Shown piece after piece: positions 7,232 to 16,006 of a DNA stretch of 64,000 nucleotides; position 1 is the first letter of the stretch, and every line of letters begins with the position of its first letter. This DNA comes from an uncultured Oscillospiraceae bacterium. GTDB taxonomy: Bacteria; Bacillota; Clostridia; Oscillospirales; Ruminococcaceae. The DNA lies in the NCBI GenBank assembly GCA_905197685.1, contig CAJJZS010000009.1:1-64000 (forward strand). Direction: 5' to 3'. Both the position numbers and the translations under genes were made by a program. A model generated the notes under the pieces. The model ran no database searches. It was not told the origin of the DNA and saw only the letters and a program-made list of their open reading frames with translations.

Positions 7232-8518
7232 ATGCAAAAAATACAGGAAGAAAAAAAGGAACGCTTGTATCTGATTTTGCTGGCGGCGGCGATTATGATT
7301 TTCGTGGCGCAGCTGAATATCAATCTGATTATCAACGGATTTAAAATTTCGTTGGCAGTAATCTGTCTGCCGATTTTTGCGCTGCTGTTAGAAAAATTTC
7401 CGGTGTTTCCGGTTACGCTGATCGCTGCGCCCGGTATTTTTCTGGTCAGAAGCGTGGTGGAATGGCTCAATGACGGCAGCTGGCAGGAGGCGTTTGGTTC
7501 CTATTCGCCGGAGATGCTGTTCTATCTGTGTTATGGAGGATTGTTTGCGCTTTATCTAAGCAGGATAAAGTTTGACAGCTTTAAGCTCGTCCGATTGCTG
7601 CCGCTGATTGGGATTGATATTGTTTCCAACCTGGCGGAGATGCTGCTGCGTGTGGGAAGCGCGGCGTTCGATACGCAGGTGCTGCTGCGTCTGCTTACCG
7701 TAGCGGTGGGAAGAACCGCCCTGGCAGCCATCTTTTTGGCAGCATTCGATGCTTACGGCATCTTCATTTTAAAAAACGATGACCGAATCCGTTACCGCAA
7801 GCTGCTGCTTTTAACTGCGCAGCTCAAAAGCGAGATGATATGGATGAATAAAAACACCTCTCGCATTGAGGAAACGATGGCGGTTTCTTACAGCTTATTC
7901 AATGAACTTAACGCAGCGGGCAGCGCGCAAAGCGCGCAGAAGGCGTTAACGGTAGCGAAGGATATTCACGAAATTAAAAAAGAATACTATCTGATTATGA
8001 ACGGAATCAGCGCCGCGCTCAATATCGACCGGGAAGAGAACGGAATGTGGCTGAAAAATATTTTCCAGGTGCTGCAAGAAAGCGTCAGCTACGTCTTTGA
8101 GGGTTACGGGAAGAATATGGAAATTTCCACCGAGCTGGAAAAGAATTTTTATACCGACCGCCACTATTACCTGATGTCGGTGTTGCGCAATCTGATTAAC
8201 AACGCGGCAGAGGCGGCTGGAGAAAAACACACCCATCTGCTGCTCAAGCAAAAAGAATCGGGCGAAAATGTTGAGATTACCGTACACGATGACTGCGGCG
8301 GTATCGACCCGGAATATCTGCCCACCATCTTTATGCCGGGATTTTCGACAAAGATTGATTATGAAACGGGAAAGGTCAGCCGCGGTTTGGGGCTGAGCCT
8401 GGTAAAAGATATTGTAGAATCGGAGCTGGGAGGAAAAATCGAGGTTCGCTCGCAAAACGGCTGCACCGACTTTATCCTGACAATCCCAAAGAAAAATTTG
8501 GAGGTAGCGGTAAAATGA
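7232..8518 (+). CDS. Membrane sensor histidine kinase (GlnK/DcuS-like class)
   Basis: This 428-residue kinase has about six hydrophobic segments in residues 10-190 and no large extracellular domain. The phosphoacceptor helix contains AKDIHEIKKEYY (about residue 250). The ATPase domain shows N-box LRNLINNAAEAAG, G1 DDCGGIDPEYL, F-box FMPGFSTK and G2 GLGLSLVKDIVE. I chose ATG 7232 because AGGGGGGAAA sits 7 nt before it; an earlier in-frame ATG at 7184 has no such site. Its stop overlaps the regulator start as ATGA. The partner regulator has a YcbB-type output domain, as in the GlnK-GlnL pair of Bacillus, which senses glutamine; whether this pair does so is not shown. Confidence 0.85.
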   Translation: MQKIQEEKKERLYLILLAAAIMIFVAQLNINLIINGFKISLAVICLPIFALLLEKFPVFPVTLIAAPGIFLVRSVVEWLNDGSWQEAFGSYSPEMLFYLCYGGLFALYLSRIKFDSFKLVRLLPLIGIDIVSNLAEMLLRVGSAAFDTQVLLRLLTVAVGRTALAAIFLAAFDAYGIFILKNDDRIRYRKLLLLTAQLKSEMIWMNKNTSRIEETMAVSYSLFNELNAAGSAQSAQKALTVAKDIHEIKKEYYLIMNGISAALNIDREENGMWLKNIFQVLQESVSYVFEGYGKNMEISTELEKNFYTDRHYYLMSVLRNLINNAAEAAGEKHTHLLLKQKESGENVEITVHDDCGGIDPEYLPTIFMPGFSTKIDYETGKVSRGLGLSLVKDIVESELGGKIEVRSQNGCTDFILTIPKKNLEVAVK

Positions 8519-9393
8519 AGTTTTACTTGATTGACGATGACGCAAGCGTATGTAATGTGCTGAAAATAATCATTCAGCAAAAAAAGCTGGGTGAAGTGTG
8601 CGGAATGGCGTCCAACGGGGTGGACGCGTTGGAGGACTTAAACTATGTCACGCCGGATATTATCATTGTGGATTTGCTCATGCCGATTATGGACGGGATT
8701 AACTTTGTAAAAAAGGCAAAGGAACAGTACCCCGACATCAGCTATGTTATGCTGTCGCAGGTCAGCAGTAAGGATATGATCAGTCAGGCGTACGAGTGCG
8801 GCGTTACCTTTTTCATTCAAAAGCCGGTCAACGGAATGGAAGTGGTGCGGGTGCTGACCAACGTGATTGACTCTATCCAGATGCGCAATACCTTTCAGCA
8901 GATGCAGTCGCTGTTTTTAAAGGACAACCCCAATCCTTCGTCGGATGCGCCCGTTTTGCCCGAGCTGCGTCTGCGGGAAGAACCGGCAGAAGAAAAACCG
9001 CACATCAAGAGGGTGCGCGCGGTGCTGCAACGCTTGGGCATACTCGGAGAAAGCGGAAGCAGCGATATCATCACTTTGGTGGATTATATGATAGAACAAG
9101 GGGCAGAATCGGGCAAGGTGACGGTTTCTCAGCTTTGCAGCAAGTTTAGCCCCGCAAATCCAAAGTCGATGGAGCAAAGAATCCGCCGCGCAGTCAATGC
9201 GGGGCTGCTGAATCTCGCCAATATGGGAATTGAAGATTATTCCAACGATACCTTTCATGATTTTGCCGGTTCCATTTACAGCTTCGAGCAGATTCGCAAA
9301 GAGATGGACTATATTCGGGGTAAATCAATGACGCACGGCAAGGTTTCGTTGAAAAACTTTTTAAATTCGTTGATTTTTTACTGCGGAAATTAA
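8515..9393 (+). CDS. Response regulator with YcbB/GlnL-type output domain
   Basis: The 292-residue protein has a receiver domain (1-120) with acidic pocket DDD (7-9), phosphoacceptor Asp53 in IVDLLMPIMDG and the conserved Lys in IQKPVNG. The C-terminal part (about 160-270), RAVLQRLGI...DIITLVDYMIEQG...SMEQRIRRAV, matches the YcbB (PF08664) DNA-binding domain found in GlnL. It overlaps the kinase stop codon by 4 nt, so the two are translated together. Target genes are unknown; the neighbouring DUF6440 and PTS genes are possibilities only by position. Confidence 0.85.
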   Translation: MKFYLIDDDASVCNVLKIIIQQKKLGEVCGMASNGVDALEDLNYVTPDIIIVDLLMPIMDGINFVKKAKEQYPDISYVMLSQVSSKDMISQAYECGVTFFIQKPVNGMEVVRVLTNVIDSIQMRNTFQQMQSLFLKDNPNPSSDAPVLPELRLREEPAEEKPHIKRVRAVLQRLGILGESGSSDIITLVDYMIEQGAESGKVTVSQLCSKFSPANPKSMEQRIRRAVNAGLLNLANMGIEDYSNDTFHDFAGSIYSFEQIRKEMDYIRGKSMTHGKVSLKNFLNSLIFYCGN

Positions 9394-9420
9394 ATAAAAA
9401 CAATCGAAAGGGAGAATTTT

Positions 9421-9684
9421 ATGGAACAGAAAAAAGCAAAAAGAACAGAGGAAGAAACAGAACAAAGAAAGGAACAGCGTTTTGTTATTCAGGACAGGCA
9501 GAGCTTTCCGGGCGGAACGCTGTGGGTTGTCATCGACACACAAACCGGTGTCAACTATCTGATTTCCGGCGGTATGGGGCTCAGCGGTATGACGCCCCTT
9601 GTAGACGAAAAGGGCAAGGTAATGGTTTCTAAAGAATACTTAAAACCGAAAAACAAGTCGGACGAGCCAAACGGGATAAAATAA
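9421..9684 (+). CDS. DUF6440 family small protein
   Basis: This 87-residue soluble protein has a charged, glutamate-rich start (1-20) and then RFVIQDRQSFPGGTLWVVID followed by TGVNYLI and TPLVDEKGK. The D-x-x-T-G-V-x-Y-L, G-G and T-P-L-x-D order fits the DUF6440 family as I know it. The ribosome site is AAAGGGAG 10 nt upstream. It starts 27 nt after the response regulator and is probably in the same operon. Function unknown. Confidence 0.65.
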   Translation: MEQKKAKRTEEETEQRKEQRFVIQDRQSFPGGTLWVVIDTQTGVNYLISGGMGLSGMTPLVDEKGKVMVSKEYLKPKNKSDEPNGIK

Positions 9685-9913
9685 GCTCCTTTTTGTACCG
9701 AAAAGACAAAGGAAAGAGAAAAAGAACAGAAAAAAGTTGCAGGAATCATTCGGGAAAAGGGAAAAAAGCTCGGGAAAGGCAGAGGAAACAAAACTTAACT
9801 GCCAATAAAAGTTAAGATTTTTTATGCATATTGTATAGGTGCCTATCCGGAAAAGACAAGGAAAAAGCGAAATTCTTTGTACATAGCGTCAGGTATTATG
9901 CTTTATAACTAAA

Positions 9914-9938
9914 CAACTTTAACAAAGTTGCGTTTTTC
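9914..9938 (+). terminator. Intrinsic terminator after the DUF6440 gene
   Basis: CAACTTT-aac-AAAGTTG followed by CGTTTTTCCT. The remaining bases of the 375-nt gap (9685-9913) show AT-rich sequence with no gene. Confidence 0.65.
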
Positions 9939-9970
9939 CTCTTTTTTGACAAAATTCTTTTTGTAACTTT

Positions 9971-10043
9971 TTGTAGTTTTATAAACCCCGCGCCTATAAT
10001 AAAGTCATCATCAGTCGAGGGGATATGCGATACGGGCATATCC
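9971..10043 (+). promoter_or_regulatory. Promoter and leader hairpin of the PTS gene
   Basis: A consensus -10 TATAAT (9995-10000) has a weak -35 TTGTAG (9971-9976, 18-bp spacer). The transcript would then contain GGATATGC (10021-10028) and GCATATCC (10036-10043), a perfect 8-bp inverted repeat 32 nt before the start codon, usable as an operator or an RNA hairpin. Confidence 0.5.
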
Positions 10044-10074
10044 GAAAAAGTAAGTTTTTATGGAGGTTTCGATT

Positions 10075-11133
10075 ATGTTGACTATTCTTTCCGGAATGGG
10101 GTTCCTGCTCTTAACACTCGCGGTATTTTCCCTGTTCAGCTTAAAATTTCCAAAAGGCAGTCAGGCAATGTCCGGACTTGCAAATGCGGCAGTCGCTTCC
10201 TTTTTGATTGAAGCGGTGCATAAATACATCACCGGCGATTTGCTGGGAATTGCTTTCTTGGGTCAGGTCGGCGCGACAGCGGGCAGCCTGAGCGGCGTTG
10301 CGGCAGGCATCATGGTTCCGCTGAGCATGGGCGTCAATCCGGTGTTTGCGGTGGTAGGCGGTCTTGCCTGCGGCGGATACGGAATCCTGCCCGGCTTTAT
10401 CGCAGGTTACCTGATTGGTTTGGTTGCTCCTTACATTGAAAAATATCTGCCCACCGGTTTGGATTTGATTCTCGGCTCCCTGACAATCGCTCCTCTGGCA
10501 AGACTGATTGCCTTCGCAGTTGACCCGGCAGTCAACTCGGTATTAAATTTAATCGGCGGCACCATCTCCGCAGCGGCAGACCAGTCCCCTCTGGTTATGG
10601 GATTTCTGCTTGGCGGTATCATGAAGATGATTTGTACCTCTCCGTTAAGCTCGATGGCTTTAACCGCAATGCTCGGTTTAACCGGCTTACCGATGGGTAT
10701 TGCAGCGATTGCCTGCTTCGGCGGTTCGTTCACCAACGGTATGGTATTCCACAAGATGGGTTACGGCGACAAGAGCAACATCATCGCAGTTATGCTCGAG
10801 CCGCTCACCCAGGCGCACATCGTAACGGCGCACCCGATTCCGATTTTTGCCTCCAACTTCTTCGGCGGCGGCTTGGCAGGTTTGGCAGCAGCAGCTCTGG
10901 GCATTGTCAACAACGCTCCGGGTACTGCGTCCCCAATCCCGGGTATGATCGCTCCGTTCGGCTTTAATCCGGCAGGCAAGGTCATTCTGGCTCTGGTTTT
11001 GGCAGCAATCGGCGGTCTGGCAGCGGGTTATGTCGGCGGCACTGTATTCAGCGCATTGGAAAAACGCAAAAATGCGCCGAAAACACAGGTTGTTTACGGC
11101 GACCCTCTGGCAGAACAGGAAGAAGCATTTTAA
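10075..11133 (+). CDS. PTS EIIC-family membrane transporter (EIIC_2 type), without EIIA/EIIB
   Basis: This 352-residue protein is almost wholly hydrophobic, with about nine or ten membrane segments and many glycines. The pattern FPKGSQAMSGLANAAVASFL, GLACGGYGILPGFIAGYLIG and the late TAHPIPIFASNFFGGG segment fits the PF13303 class of PTS sugar permease-like proteins. I chose ATG 10075 because GGAGG (10062-10066) lies 8 nt before it. No EIIA, EIIB or sugar enzyme gene is adjacent, so either those subunits act from elsewhere or it is a PTS-independent relative. The substrate is unknown. It is flanked by its own promoter and terminator. Confidence 0.75.
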   Translation: MLTILSGMGFLLLTLAVFSLFSLKFPKGSQAMSGLANAAVASFLIEAVHKYITGDLLGIAFLGQVGATAGSLSGVAAGIMVPLSMGVNPVFAVVGGLACGGYGILPGFIAGYLIGLVAPYIEKYLPTGLDLILGSLTIAPLARLIAFAVDPAVNSVLNLIGGTISAAADQSPLVMGFLLGGIMKMICTSPLSSMALTAMLGLTGLPMGIAAIACFGGSFTNGMVFHKMGYGDKSNIIAVMLEPLTQAHIVTAHPIPIFASNFFGGGLAGLAAAALGIVNNAPGTASPIPGMIAPFGFNPAGKVILALVLAAIGGLAAGYVGGTVFSALEKRKNAPKTQVVYGDPLAEQEEAF

Positions 11134-11180
11134 TTTCAGACAATTCCTTATCTCTTATTTATAATAATCCTCGTAAACTT

Positions 11181-11222
11181 ACACCACGAGCCTGCACCGA
11201 TTTCGGCGCAGGCTCGTGGTGT
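11181..11222. terminator. Bidirectional terminator between convergent genes
   Basis: Perfect 15-bp arms ACACCACGAGCCTGC and GCAGGCTCGTGGTGT around a 12-nt loop, followed by TTTTT. It serves the PTS gene; the GH18 stop on the minus strand lies 3 nt away. Confidence 0.9.
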
Positions 11223-11224
11223 TT

Positions 11225-12259
11225 TTAAGATATGGTATTTTTAACCGCTTCAATCAGCGAAAGTTCGTCGGTGCGGTCGCAAAGCAGATGGTAAACCATT
11301 ACGCCGCCAAAGCCGTTTTTCTTTACATATTCCGCCTTTTGTTCGGCAAGCTGCGGAGAGTTAAAGAAAACGTTTCCGCAAAGGTTGGGATTTTGCGGGT
11401 CGCAGGTTTGCGGGTCGATGTCCCGATAAAAAATCCATTGGGCAGAAGCGTCGGTCGGTCGCCCGTAGGCGGGAATCCCCAAAGAAAGGTCAGAGGGAGA
11501 AAATCCCAAAGCAACAAAGGAGTTAAGCGCATCGGCTGCCGTCTGCATGGTGCTGTGAAAACCGTTTTGGTCAAATTGGTCATATGCCATGATATGTACG
11601 CGGTCAATAGCCTCGACAGCTTGTTCGGAAAGGGCAGAACGGTTGGGGTAAAGGGCAACAGAAAGCGAGATTTCTCCCAAGCCCTGTTTCAGTTCGGATA
11701 ATAACGCGGAAAAATCCTCCCATTCCTCGGGCAGAGGAAATTCCCAGTCAATGTCAATTCCGCTCAGCTTATACTCTGTGGCAAAAGAAACGATATTTTG
11801 TACTAAAACGGCTCGCTCCTCCGGTGTGTCAATCGACGCTCCGGCGGTGTCGGAGCGAATCAGCTCCCCTTTCGGATTTACGGTACACCACAAATCGGTA
11901 ACACCCTTTAACCGGTTGTAACAGGAATCCAGCTCGGGGGAAATCTCAAGATTTCCCTCCGCGTTCCAGTAGACGCCGGTGTTTAAAATCAGATAATCCA
12001 GCTGTTTTATCAGCGGCAGATATTCCTCCGATAAGTCGGGCGCAGAGCCGACCGGCAGGTAAGAGCAGAGAGCTGCGCAAAATTCGGCGTCCGGCTGAGA
12101 ATCGGTTGGGGCAGGAAGCTGTTTTTCTTGTTCGTCGGGCTGCTGTGCGTCGGAAAGAACGGTTGTCCGTTTGGGCACGGGTTCTTCTTTTTTATAAACG
12201 GAAGAACAGGAACAAAGGGTAAGTATCGCTAAAATCAAAGGGAGCAGTCGTCTTATCAT
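11225..12259 (-). CDS. Glycoside hydrolase family 18 lipoprotein (chitinase-like)
   Basis: The 344-residue protein begins with a signal sequence and lipobox (LILAILTLCSCSS, Cys at about 18-20), so it is probably membrane-anchored outside the cell. After a 60-residue linker, the TIM-barrel has the GH18 motif region LSGIDIDWEFPLP with the catalytic glutamate; the first Asp of DxxDxDxE is serine here. VHIMAYDQF and later GVMVYHLL are the expected barrel strands. The ATG at 12259 overlaps the stop codon of the upstream OGG1-like gene (ATGA) and follows GGAGGCGGCAG. Substrate could be chitin-like or peptidoglycan GlcNAc chains; many short GH18 lipoproteins act on the spore or cell wall. Confidence 0.82.
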   Translation of the reverse strand: MIRRLLPLILAILTLCSCSSVYKKEEPVPKRTTVLSDAQQPDEQEKQLPAPTDSQPDAEFCAALCSYLPVGSAPDLSEEYLPLIKQLDYLILNTGVYWNAEGNLEISPELDSCYNRLKGVTDLWCTVNPKGELIRSDTAGASIDTPEERAVLVQNIVSFATEYKLSGIDIDWEFPLPEEWEDFSALLSELKQGLGEISLSVALYPNRSALSEQAVEAIDRVHIMAYDQFDQNGFHSTMQTAADALNSFVALGFSPSDLSLGIPAYGRPTDASAQWIFYRDIDPQTCDPQNPNLCGNVFFNSPQLAEQKAEYVKKNGFGGVMVYHLLCDRTDELSLIEAVKNTIS

Positions 12260-13155
12260 ACTGCCGCCTCCTGTCTTTGGGGAGGCGTTTCTTCCAAAAT
12301 CTGTGGGCAGCTGCGCGCGTAGTGAAACAGGTACTGCTGCGCGATGCCGATATAATTTTCGGCGCATTTTGGCAGACCGTTCGGATAAAGGGCAGAAAAA
12401 ACCCGCTTCATCCAAACGTCCGTCGGGCAGCATTCCAAACGGTAAAATCCGTAAAGCAGCGCGCAGTCCGCAACCTTCGGACCCACCCCGTAAATTTTCA
12501 TCAGCTCTTTTTTTGCCTGTTCAAGCGGCAAAGTGCCGAGATTTTCAAAATCAATCTCCCGCAGGCTTACCTTGCGGGCAGCGTCGATTAAATATTTTGC
12601 GCGAAATCCGCAGCGCAGCACCGCCAAATCTTCGGGGGATAAGCCGGCAAGCGCGTCGGGAGAAGGAAAGGAAAAACACCCTTCCCCCAGCGGCTGCCCA
12701 AAATTTTGGCACAGCCGCTCGACAATCCCTTTGATTCGCTTAATGTTGTTGTTCTGGCTGATGATAAAGCAGCACAGCGCCTCCCAGCCGTTTTGGCGCA
12801 GAATACGGATGCCCGGGGCATAAAGGACAGCCTGCTTTAAAATATCGTCCCGAGACAGCTCAGCCTGAATTTGAGCGTAGTCAGTGTCCAAATCAAAAAA
12901 CGGCTTCCACACCTGCTCAAAGGTTTGTCGGGAGGTGTTGTGAAACAGCAGCGCGCCGTCCTTTCTCTGGGAAACGGTGAGCGGGTGCCGTCCGGAAATT
13001 CCCCGCCAGGTTTGCTCGATTTCGGGCAGACAGTCGGCGGTCGGACATTCAGAAAAGGTAAAGCATTGTCCGCAGTCTAAGGTCTGCTCTAAGGAAAGGT
13101 TGTAACCCCCCTCGACAAGCAGCCCGCAGTCTAATTGGGTAAGATGCAGCGGCAT
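12256..13155 (-). CDS. OGG1-type 8-oxoguanine DNA glycosylase/AP lyase
   Basis: This 299-residue enzyme removes oxidised guanine from DNA. It has the N-terminal OGG beta domain (LDCGQCFTF at 27-34), then the helix-hairpin-helix core with SQNNNIKRIKGIVERLC, hairpin MKIYGVGPKVADCALL with the catalytic Lys227, and PTDVWMKR with Asp246. All key residues are present and the length fits the OGG1/OggA group rather than AlkA. Its ATG follows AAGGAGG, 25 nt after the helicase gene, so the helicase, this gene and the GH18 gene probably form one operon. Confidence 0.9.
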   Translation of the reverse strand: MPLHLTQLDCGLLVEGGYNLSLEQTLDCGQCFTFSECPTADCLPEIEQTWRGISGRHPLTVSQRKDGALLFHNTSRQTFEQVWKPFFDLDTDYAQIQAELSRDDILKQAVLYAPGIRILRQNGWEALCCFIISQNNNIKRIKGIVERLCQNFGQPLGEGCFSFPSPDALAGLSPEDLAVLRCGFRAKYLIDAARKVSLREIDFENLGTLPLEQAKKELMKIYGVGPKVADCALLYGFYRLECCPTDVWMKRVFSALYPNGLPKCAENYIGIAQQYLFHYARSCPQILEETPPQRQEAAV

Positions 13156-13180
13156 GAAAAAACCTCCTTAACGGGAAAGA

Positions 13181-15085
13181 CTAACGAAAGCGGCTGTTGT
13201 TTTTCTTTCCGCCTTTTTGATAGGAACTCTTTCCTTTTTTCTCAAACTTTTTGCGGTTGTTTTTATCATGATATTTTGTGTTGTTTTTCTGGCTGTTTTT
13301 TTCTCCTTTTTCGCCTTTGAAGGAGTTTTTGCGCTCCTCTTTGGGCAGATAGGATTCAAATCGTTCCGAGTAGGACTGCTTTTTGCGGGAAGCGTTGGAC
13401 ATTGGGCGACGCTCGCGGAAAGAATCGTTTCCCTTTCCGCCCGCTTTTTTTCCGCCTTTTCGTTCGTTGTTTTGATTTTTGGATTTTAACACGCTCACAT
13501 GAACCTTTTTGCCGTTGATGCGGCAGTCCTGCATGGCAAACAAAACGTCCTCCGCCTGTTCCTGCGGGATTTCCACCACGGTGCTGTCCTCAAAGATTTC
13601 AATCTTTCCAATATCTCTGCCGGACAGGGAGGTGCGTTCGGCAATCGCCCCCACGATAAAGTTCGGAACCATGCGGGCATTATATCCGGCGTCAATCAGC
13701 AGTTTGACATAATCTTTCGGGGAGCGGCGTTTGTTTTCTCGGTTAAGTCCCTTGCCGTCCGGCAGATGCTTCATTTTAGAGCCGTAAAGCAGCTCCAGCG
13801 CGGCTGCCGCAATCTGTTCGGCAGAAAAAGCGGGGAAATCCTCTTTGGGGCAGCTCAGCGAGCGAACCGATTCCAAATACGGGAAGTCGGTTTTTTCAAG
13901 CAGTAAATTGCGCAGCTGTTCGACGCTCTCCTCCTGCTGCTTTTGCAGGATTTGCTCCGGCATCGGCACAGGGCAAAGCGTTGCCTCGGCTTTTGCGATG
14001 CGGGAAATCTGCTCCATCTGGCGCAGCTGGAAGCGTCCGCAGCACAGGGTAAAGGCGCGTCCTGTCTTTCCGGCGCGTCCGGTTCTGCCGATGCGGTGAA
14101 CATAGTATTCGGCATTTTGCGGAATATCGTAGTTAAACACGCAGTTGATGTCGTCGATGTCGATGCCGCGGGCAGCAACGTCGGTGGCAACCAAAACAGA
14201 GGTTCTTCCTGCCTTAAACGAATCCATGACAGAGGTGCGCTGAGATTGTTTTAAATCTCCGTGCAGCCCCTCGGCGCGAAAACCGTGGTCGATTAACCAT
14301 GCGCTCAGTTCCTCCACCATTCGTTTGGTGTTGCAGAAGATGATGGAGCGGGAAGGATTGTAGTAGTGCAGCAGCAGCGAGAGCGCGTCGTTTTTGCGTC
14401 CGGTCGGAATATCGTAATAGGACTGCTCGATGCTGTTTAACGCAACCTGGGATTTGTTGATTTCCACCAGCTTCGGGTCATGCTGATAGCTGCTGATCAG
14501 GTTCATGATTTCCTGCGGCATGGTCGCGGAAAACAGGACAGTCTGGCGCTGCTGCGGAGCCTGGGTCAATATCGTTTCGATGTCCTCGCGAAAGCCCATG
14601 CTCAGCATTTCGTCCGCTTCGTCCAGAATTACCATCTTCAGCTCCGATAACTTTAAGGTGTGCCGGCGCAGATGGTCCATCACTCTGCCGGGGGTTCCCA
14701 CAACGATGTTTGCGTCCTTTAACTGCACGATCTGGCGCTCAATCGGCGCGCCGCCGTACACCGCGCACACATGGACGCCGTGGGTGTAGCGGGCAAGTTT
14801 TTTCAGCTCTTCGCAGGCTTGTACGGCAAGCTCGCGGGTGGGGCAAAGCAGAAGCACCTGCGCCATGCGGCGGTCTGTCTGCGGGTCAATCATCTGAATG
14901 GCAGGAATCCCGAACGCGGCTGTTTTTCCCGTTCCGGTCTGTGAGCGGCCGACAACATCAAAACCTTCTAAGATAAACGGAATACTCTGCGCCTGAATGG
15001 GGGTCGGCTCATGAAAGCCCATTTCCTTTACGGCGCGTCGGATTTGCTCGGTTAAGGGGAGGTGGTCAAATAAAATTGGATTCAT
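13181..15085 (-). CDS. DEAD-box ATP-dependent RNA helicase (CsdA/DeaD type)
   Basis: The 634-residue protein has the Q motif (FHEPTPIQAQSIP), motif I SQTGTGKT, DEAD in ILDEADEML, SAT in LFSATMP and motif VI HRIGRTGRAG. A DbpA-like RNA-binding domain follows (about 485-560, VGAIAERTSLSGRDIGKIEIFE), then a Lys/Arg/Asn-rich tail of about 75 residues ending in KGGKKNNSRFR. Such enzymes remodel rRNA during ribosome assembly, chiefly in the cold. The ATG at 15085 has AAAGGA 8 nt upstream and begins the protein at the Q motif; a longer frame to 15223 lacks a ribosome site and overlaps the promoter. It heads the ogg-GH18 operon. Confidence 0.93.
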   Translation of the reverse strand: MNPILFDHLPLTEQIRRAVKEMGFHEPTPIQAQSIPFILEGFDVVGRSQTGTGKTAAFGIPAIQMIDPQTDRRMAQVLLLCPTRELAVQACEELKKLARYTHGVHVCAVYGGAPIERQIVQLKDANIVVGTPGRVMDHLRRHTLKLSELKMVILDEADEMLSMGFREDIETILTQAPQQRQTVLFSATMPQEIMNLISSYQHDPKLVEINKSQVALNSIEQSYYDIPTGRKNDALSLLLHYYNPSRSIIFCNTKRMVEELSAWLIDHGFRAEGLHGDLKQSQRTSVMDSFKAGRTSVLVATDVAARGIDIDDINCVFNYDIPQNAEYYVHRIGRTGRAGKTGRAFTLCCGRFQLRQMEQISRIAKAEATLCPVPMPEQILQKQQEESVEQLRNLLLEKTDFPYLESVRSLSCPKEDFPAFSAEQIAAAALELLYGSKMKHLPDGKGLNRENKRRSPKDYVKLLIDAGYNARMVPNFIVGAIAERTSLSGRDIGKIEIFEDSTVVEIPQEQAEDVLFAMQDCRINGKKVHVSVLKSKNQNNERKGGKKAGGKGNDSFRERRPMSNASRKKQSYSERFESYLPKEERKNSFKGEKGEKNSQKNNTKYHDKNNRKKFEKKGKSSYQKGGKKNNSRFR

Positions 15086-15141
15086 AAAATTCCTTTCTGG
15101 ATATTGTTTCTTAAAATACGAATGAATGACGATTGTTTTAT

Positions 15142-15171
15142 AGTGTAGCATTTTGCAAAGAACGCTGTCAA
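15142..15171 (-). promoter_or_regulatory. Promoter of the helicase operon
   Basis: On the minus strand, TTGACA (15171-15166), an 18-bp spacer and TACACT (15147-15142) lie about 55 nt before the helicase start codon. Confidence 0.7.
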
Positions 15172-15281
15172 CGAAATCAAACAGGAATCCAAAGTCTTTG
15201 GAAAAAGGGGGAGAAGTAACCAAGAATCAGGGCTGATTTTTGGTTAAAACAGAATAAAATTGAAAAATCTGTAAAACCCTA

Positions 15282-15310
15282 TTGACAATCTATGTTACAT
15301 TGGTAATAAT
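15282..15310 (+). promoter_or_regulatory. Promoter of the BlaI-type gene
   Basis: TTGACA (15282-15287), 17 bp, AATAAT (15305-15310). TTACAT, ATGTGG and CTACAAATTTACAG in and after the promoter resemble BlaI/MecI TACA/TGTA half-sites, so autoregulation is plausible. Confidence 0.6.
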
Positions 15311-15363
15311 TATAGATGTGGATGTTTCTACAAATTTACAGACGAAGAGGGTCGGTGAAAACC

Positions 15364-15747
15364 ATGTTCGACAAAATGAGAAGACTGCCGGATGCAGAAC
15401 TGGAAGTAATGAAGGCGATTTGGGATAACACCCCGCCGATGTCAACCAACGATGTAATGAAAGTTGTCAGCAACGAAAAAAACTGGAACATTTCCACCCT
15501 GCTGACCTTGCTCTCCCGCTTGATTGACAGAGGTTTCTTGGCTTCCGAAAAGCGCGGCAGAGAAAGAATCTACTATCCTCAGGTAGAGCGCGAGGAGTAC
15601 ATGGAGTATGAAACCAAAAACTTCATCAAGAAATTGCACAAGAATTCTTTTATGAGTTTGGTAAACACTCTCTATGACAACAATGACCTGACAGAACAGG
15701 ACATTGACGAACTTTCTCAGTGGCTCGAAGAAAAGAAGAACGGCTAA
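15364..15747 (+). CDS. BlaI/MecI/CopY family winged-helix repressor
   Basis: This 127-residue protein starts with LPDAELEVMKAIW and continues PPMSTNDVMKVV...WNISTLLTLLSRLIDRGFL, the winged-helix pattern of BlaI/MecI regulators; a C-terminal helical dimerisation region ends in ELSQWLEEKKNG. The start could be GTG 15355 or ATG 15364; GGTGA 7 nt before the latter is the better site. Unlike most family members it has no BlaR1/M56 sensor next to it, so its inducer is not evident. A second BlaI with a real M56 partner is present at 56020-56382. Transcription ends at the hairpin at 15749. Confidence 0.87.
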   Translation: MFDKMRRLPDAELEVMKAIWDNTPPMSTNDVMKVVSNEKNWNISTLLTLLSRLIDRGFLASEKRGRERIYYPQVEREEYMEYETKNFIKKLHKNSFMSLVNTLYDNNDLTEQDIDELSQWLEEKKNG

Positions 15748-15748
15748 A

Positions 15749-15791
15749 AATAACAGGCGAAGAAATCCGAATGATTTCTTCGCCTGTTATT
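15749..15791 (+). terminator. Intrinsic terminator after the BlaI-type gene
   Basis: Arms AATAACAGGCGAAGAAAT and ATTTCTTCGCCTGTTATT around CCGAATG, followed by TTTTC. Confidence 0.9.
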
Positions 15792-15845
15792 TTTTCTTGC
15801 AAATTTTACTGCGAATTTCCGGTTTTCTCGGTAAAAAACGCGCAG

Positions 15846-15949
15846 AAAAATAAAAATTTTAAGAAACTGTGTGATTGTTGCACATTTCTGTGCAACTTTT
15901 GGGGCAAAACGGGGTATAGGTGAAAAAGATATTTTTTAAAACAGCCAAA
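15846..15949. repeat. 104-bp intergenic direct repeat, copy 1
   Basis: This copy is 101/104 identical to the copy at 16007-16110, offset by exactly 161 bp. Inside is the perfect hairpin TTGCACA-tttc-TGTGCAA (15878-15895) followed by CTTTTGGGGC. No coding or tRNA-like content is convincing; on the minus strand a frame reads through both copies but has no ribosome site. Confidence 0.9.
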
Positions 15950-16006
15950 ATAAACCGGAAGCAAAAAGAACCGATTAGAATCCTGAACTCCCAAGAAAAA
16001 AGCGAA

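Noticed and set aside
7147..7344. 66-codon frame with a fair ribosome site overlapping the kinase start
   Set aside because: It continues out of frame into the kinase coding sequence and loses any sensible composition there.
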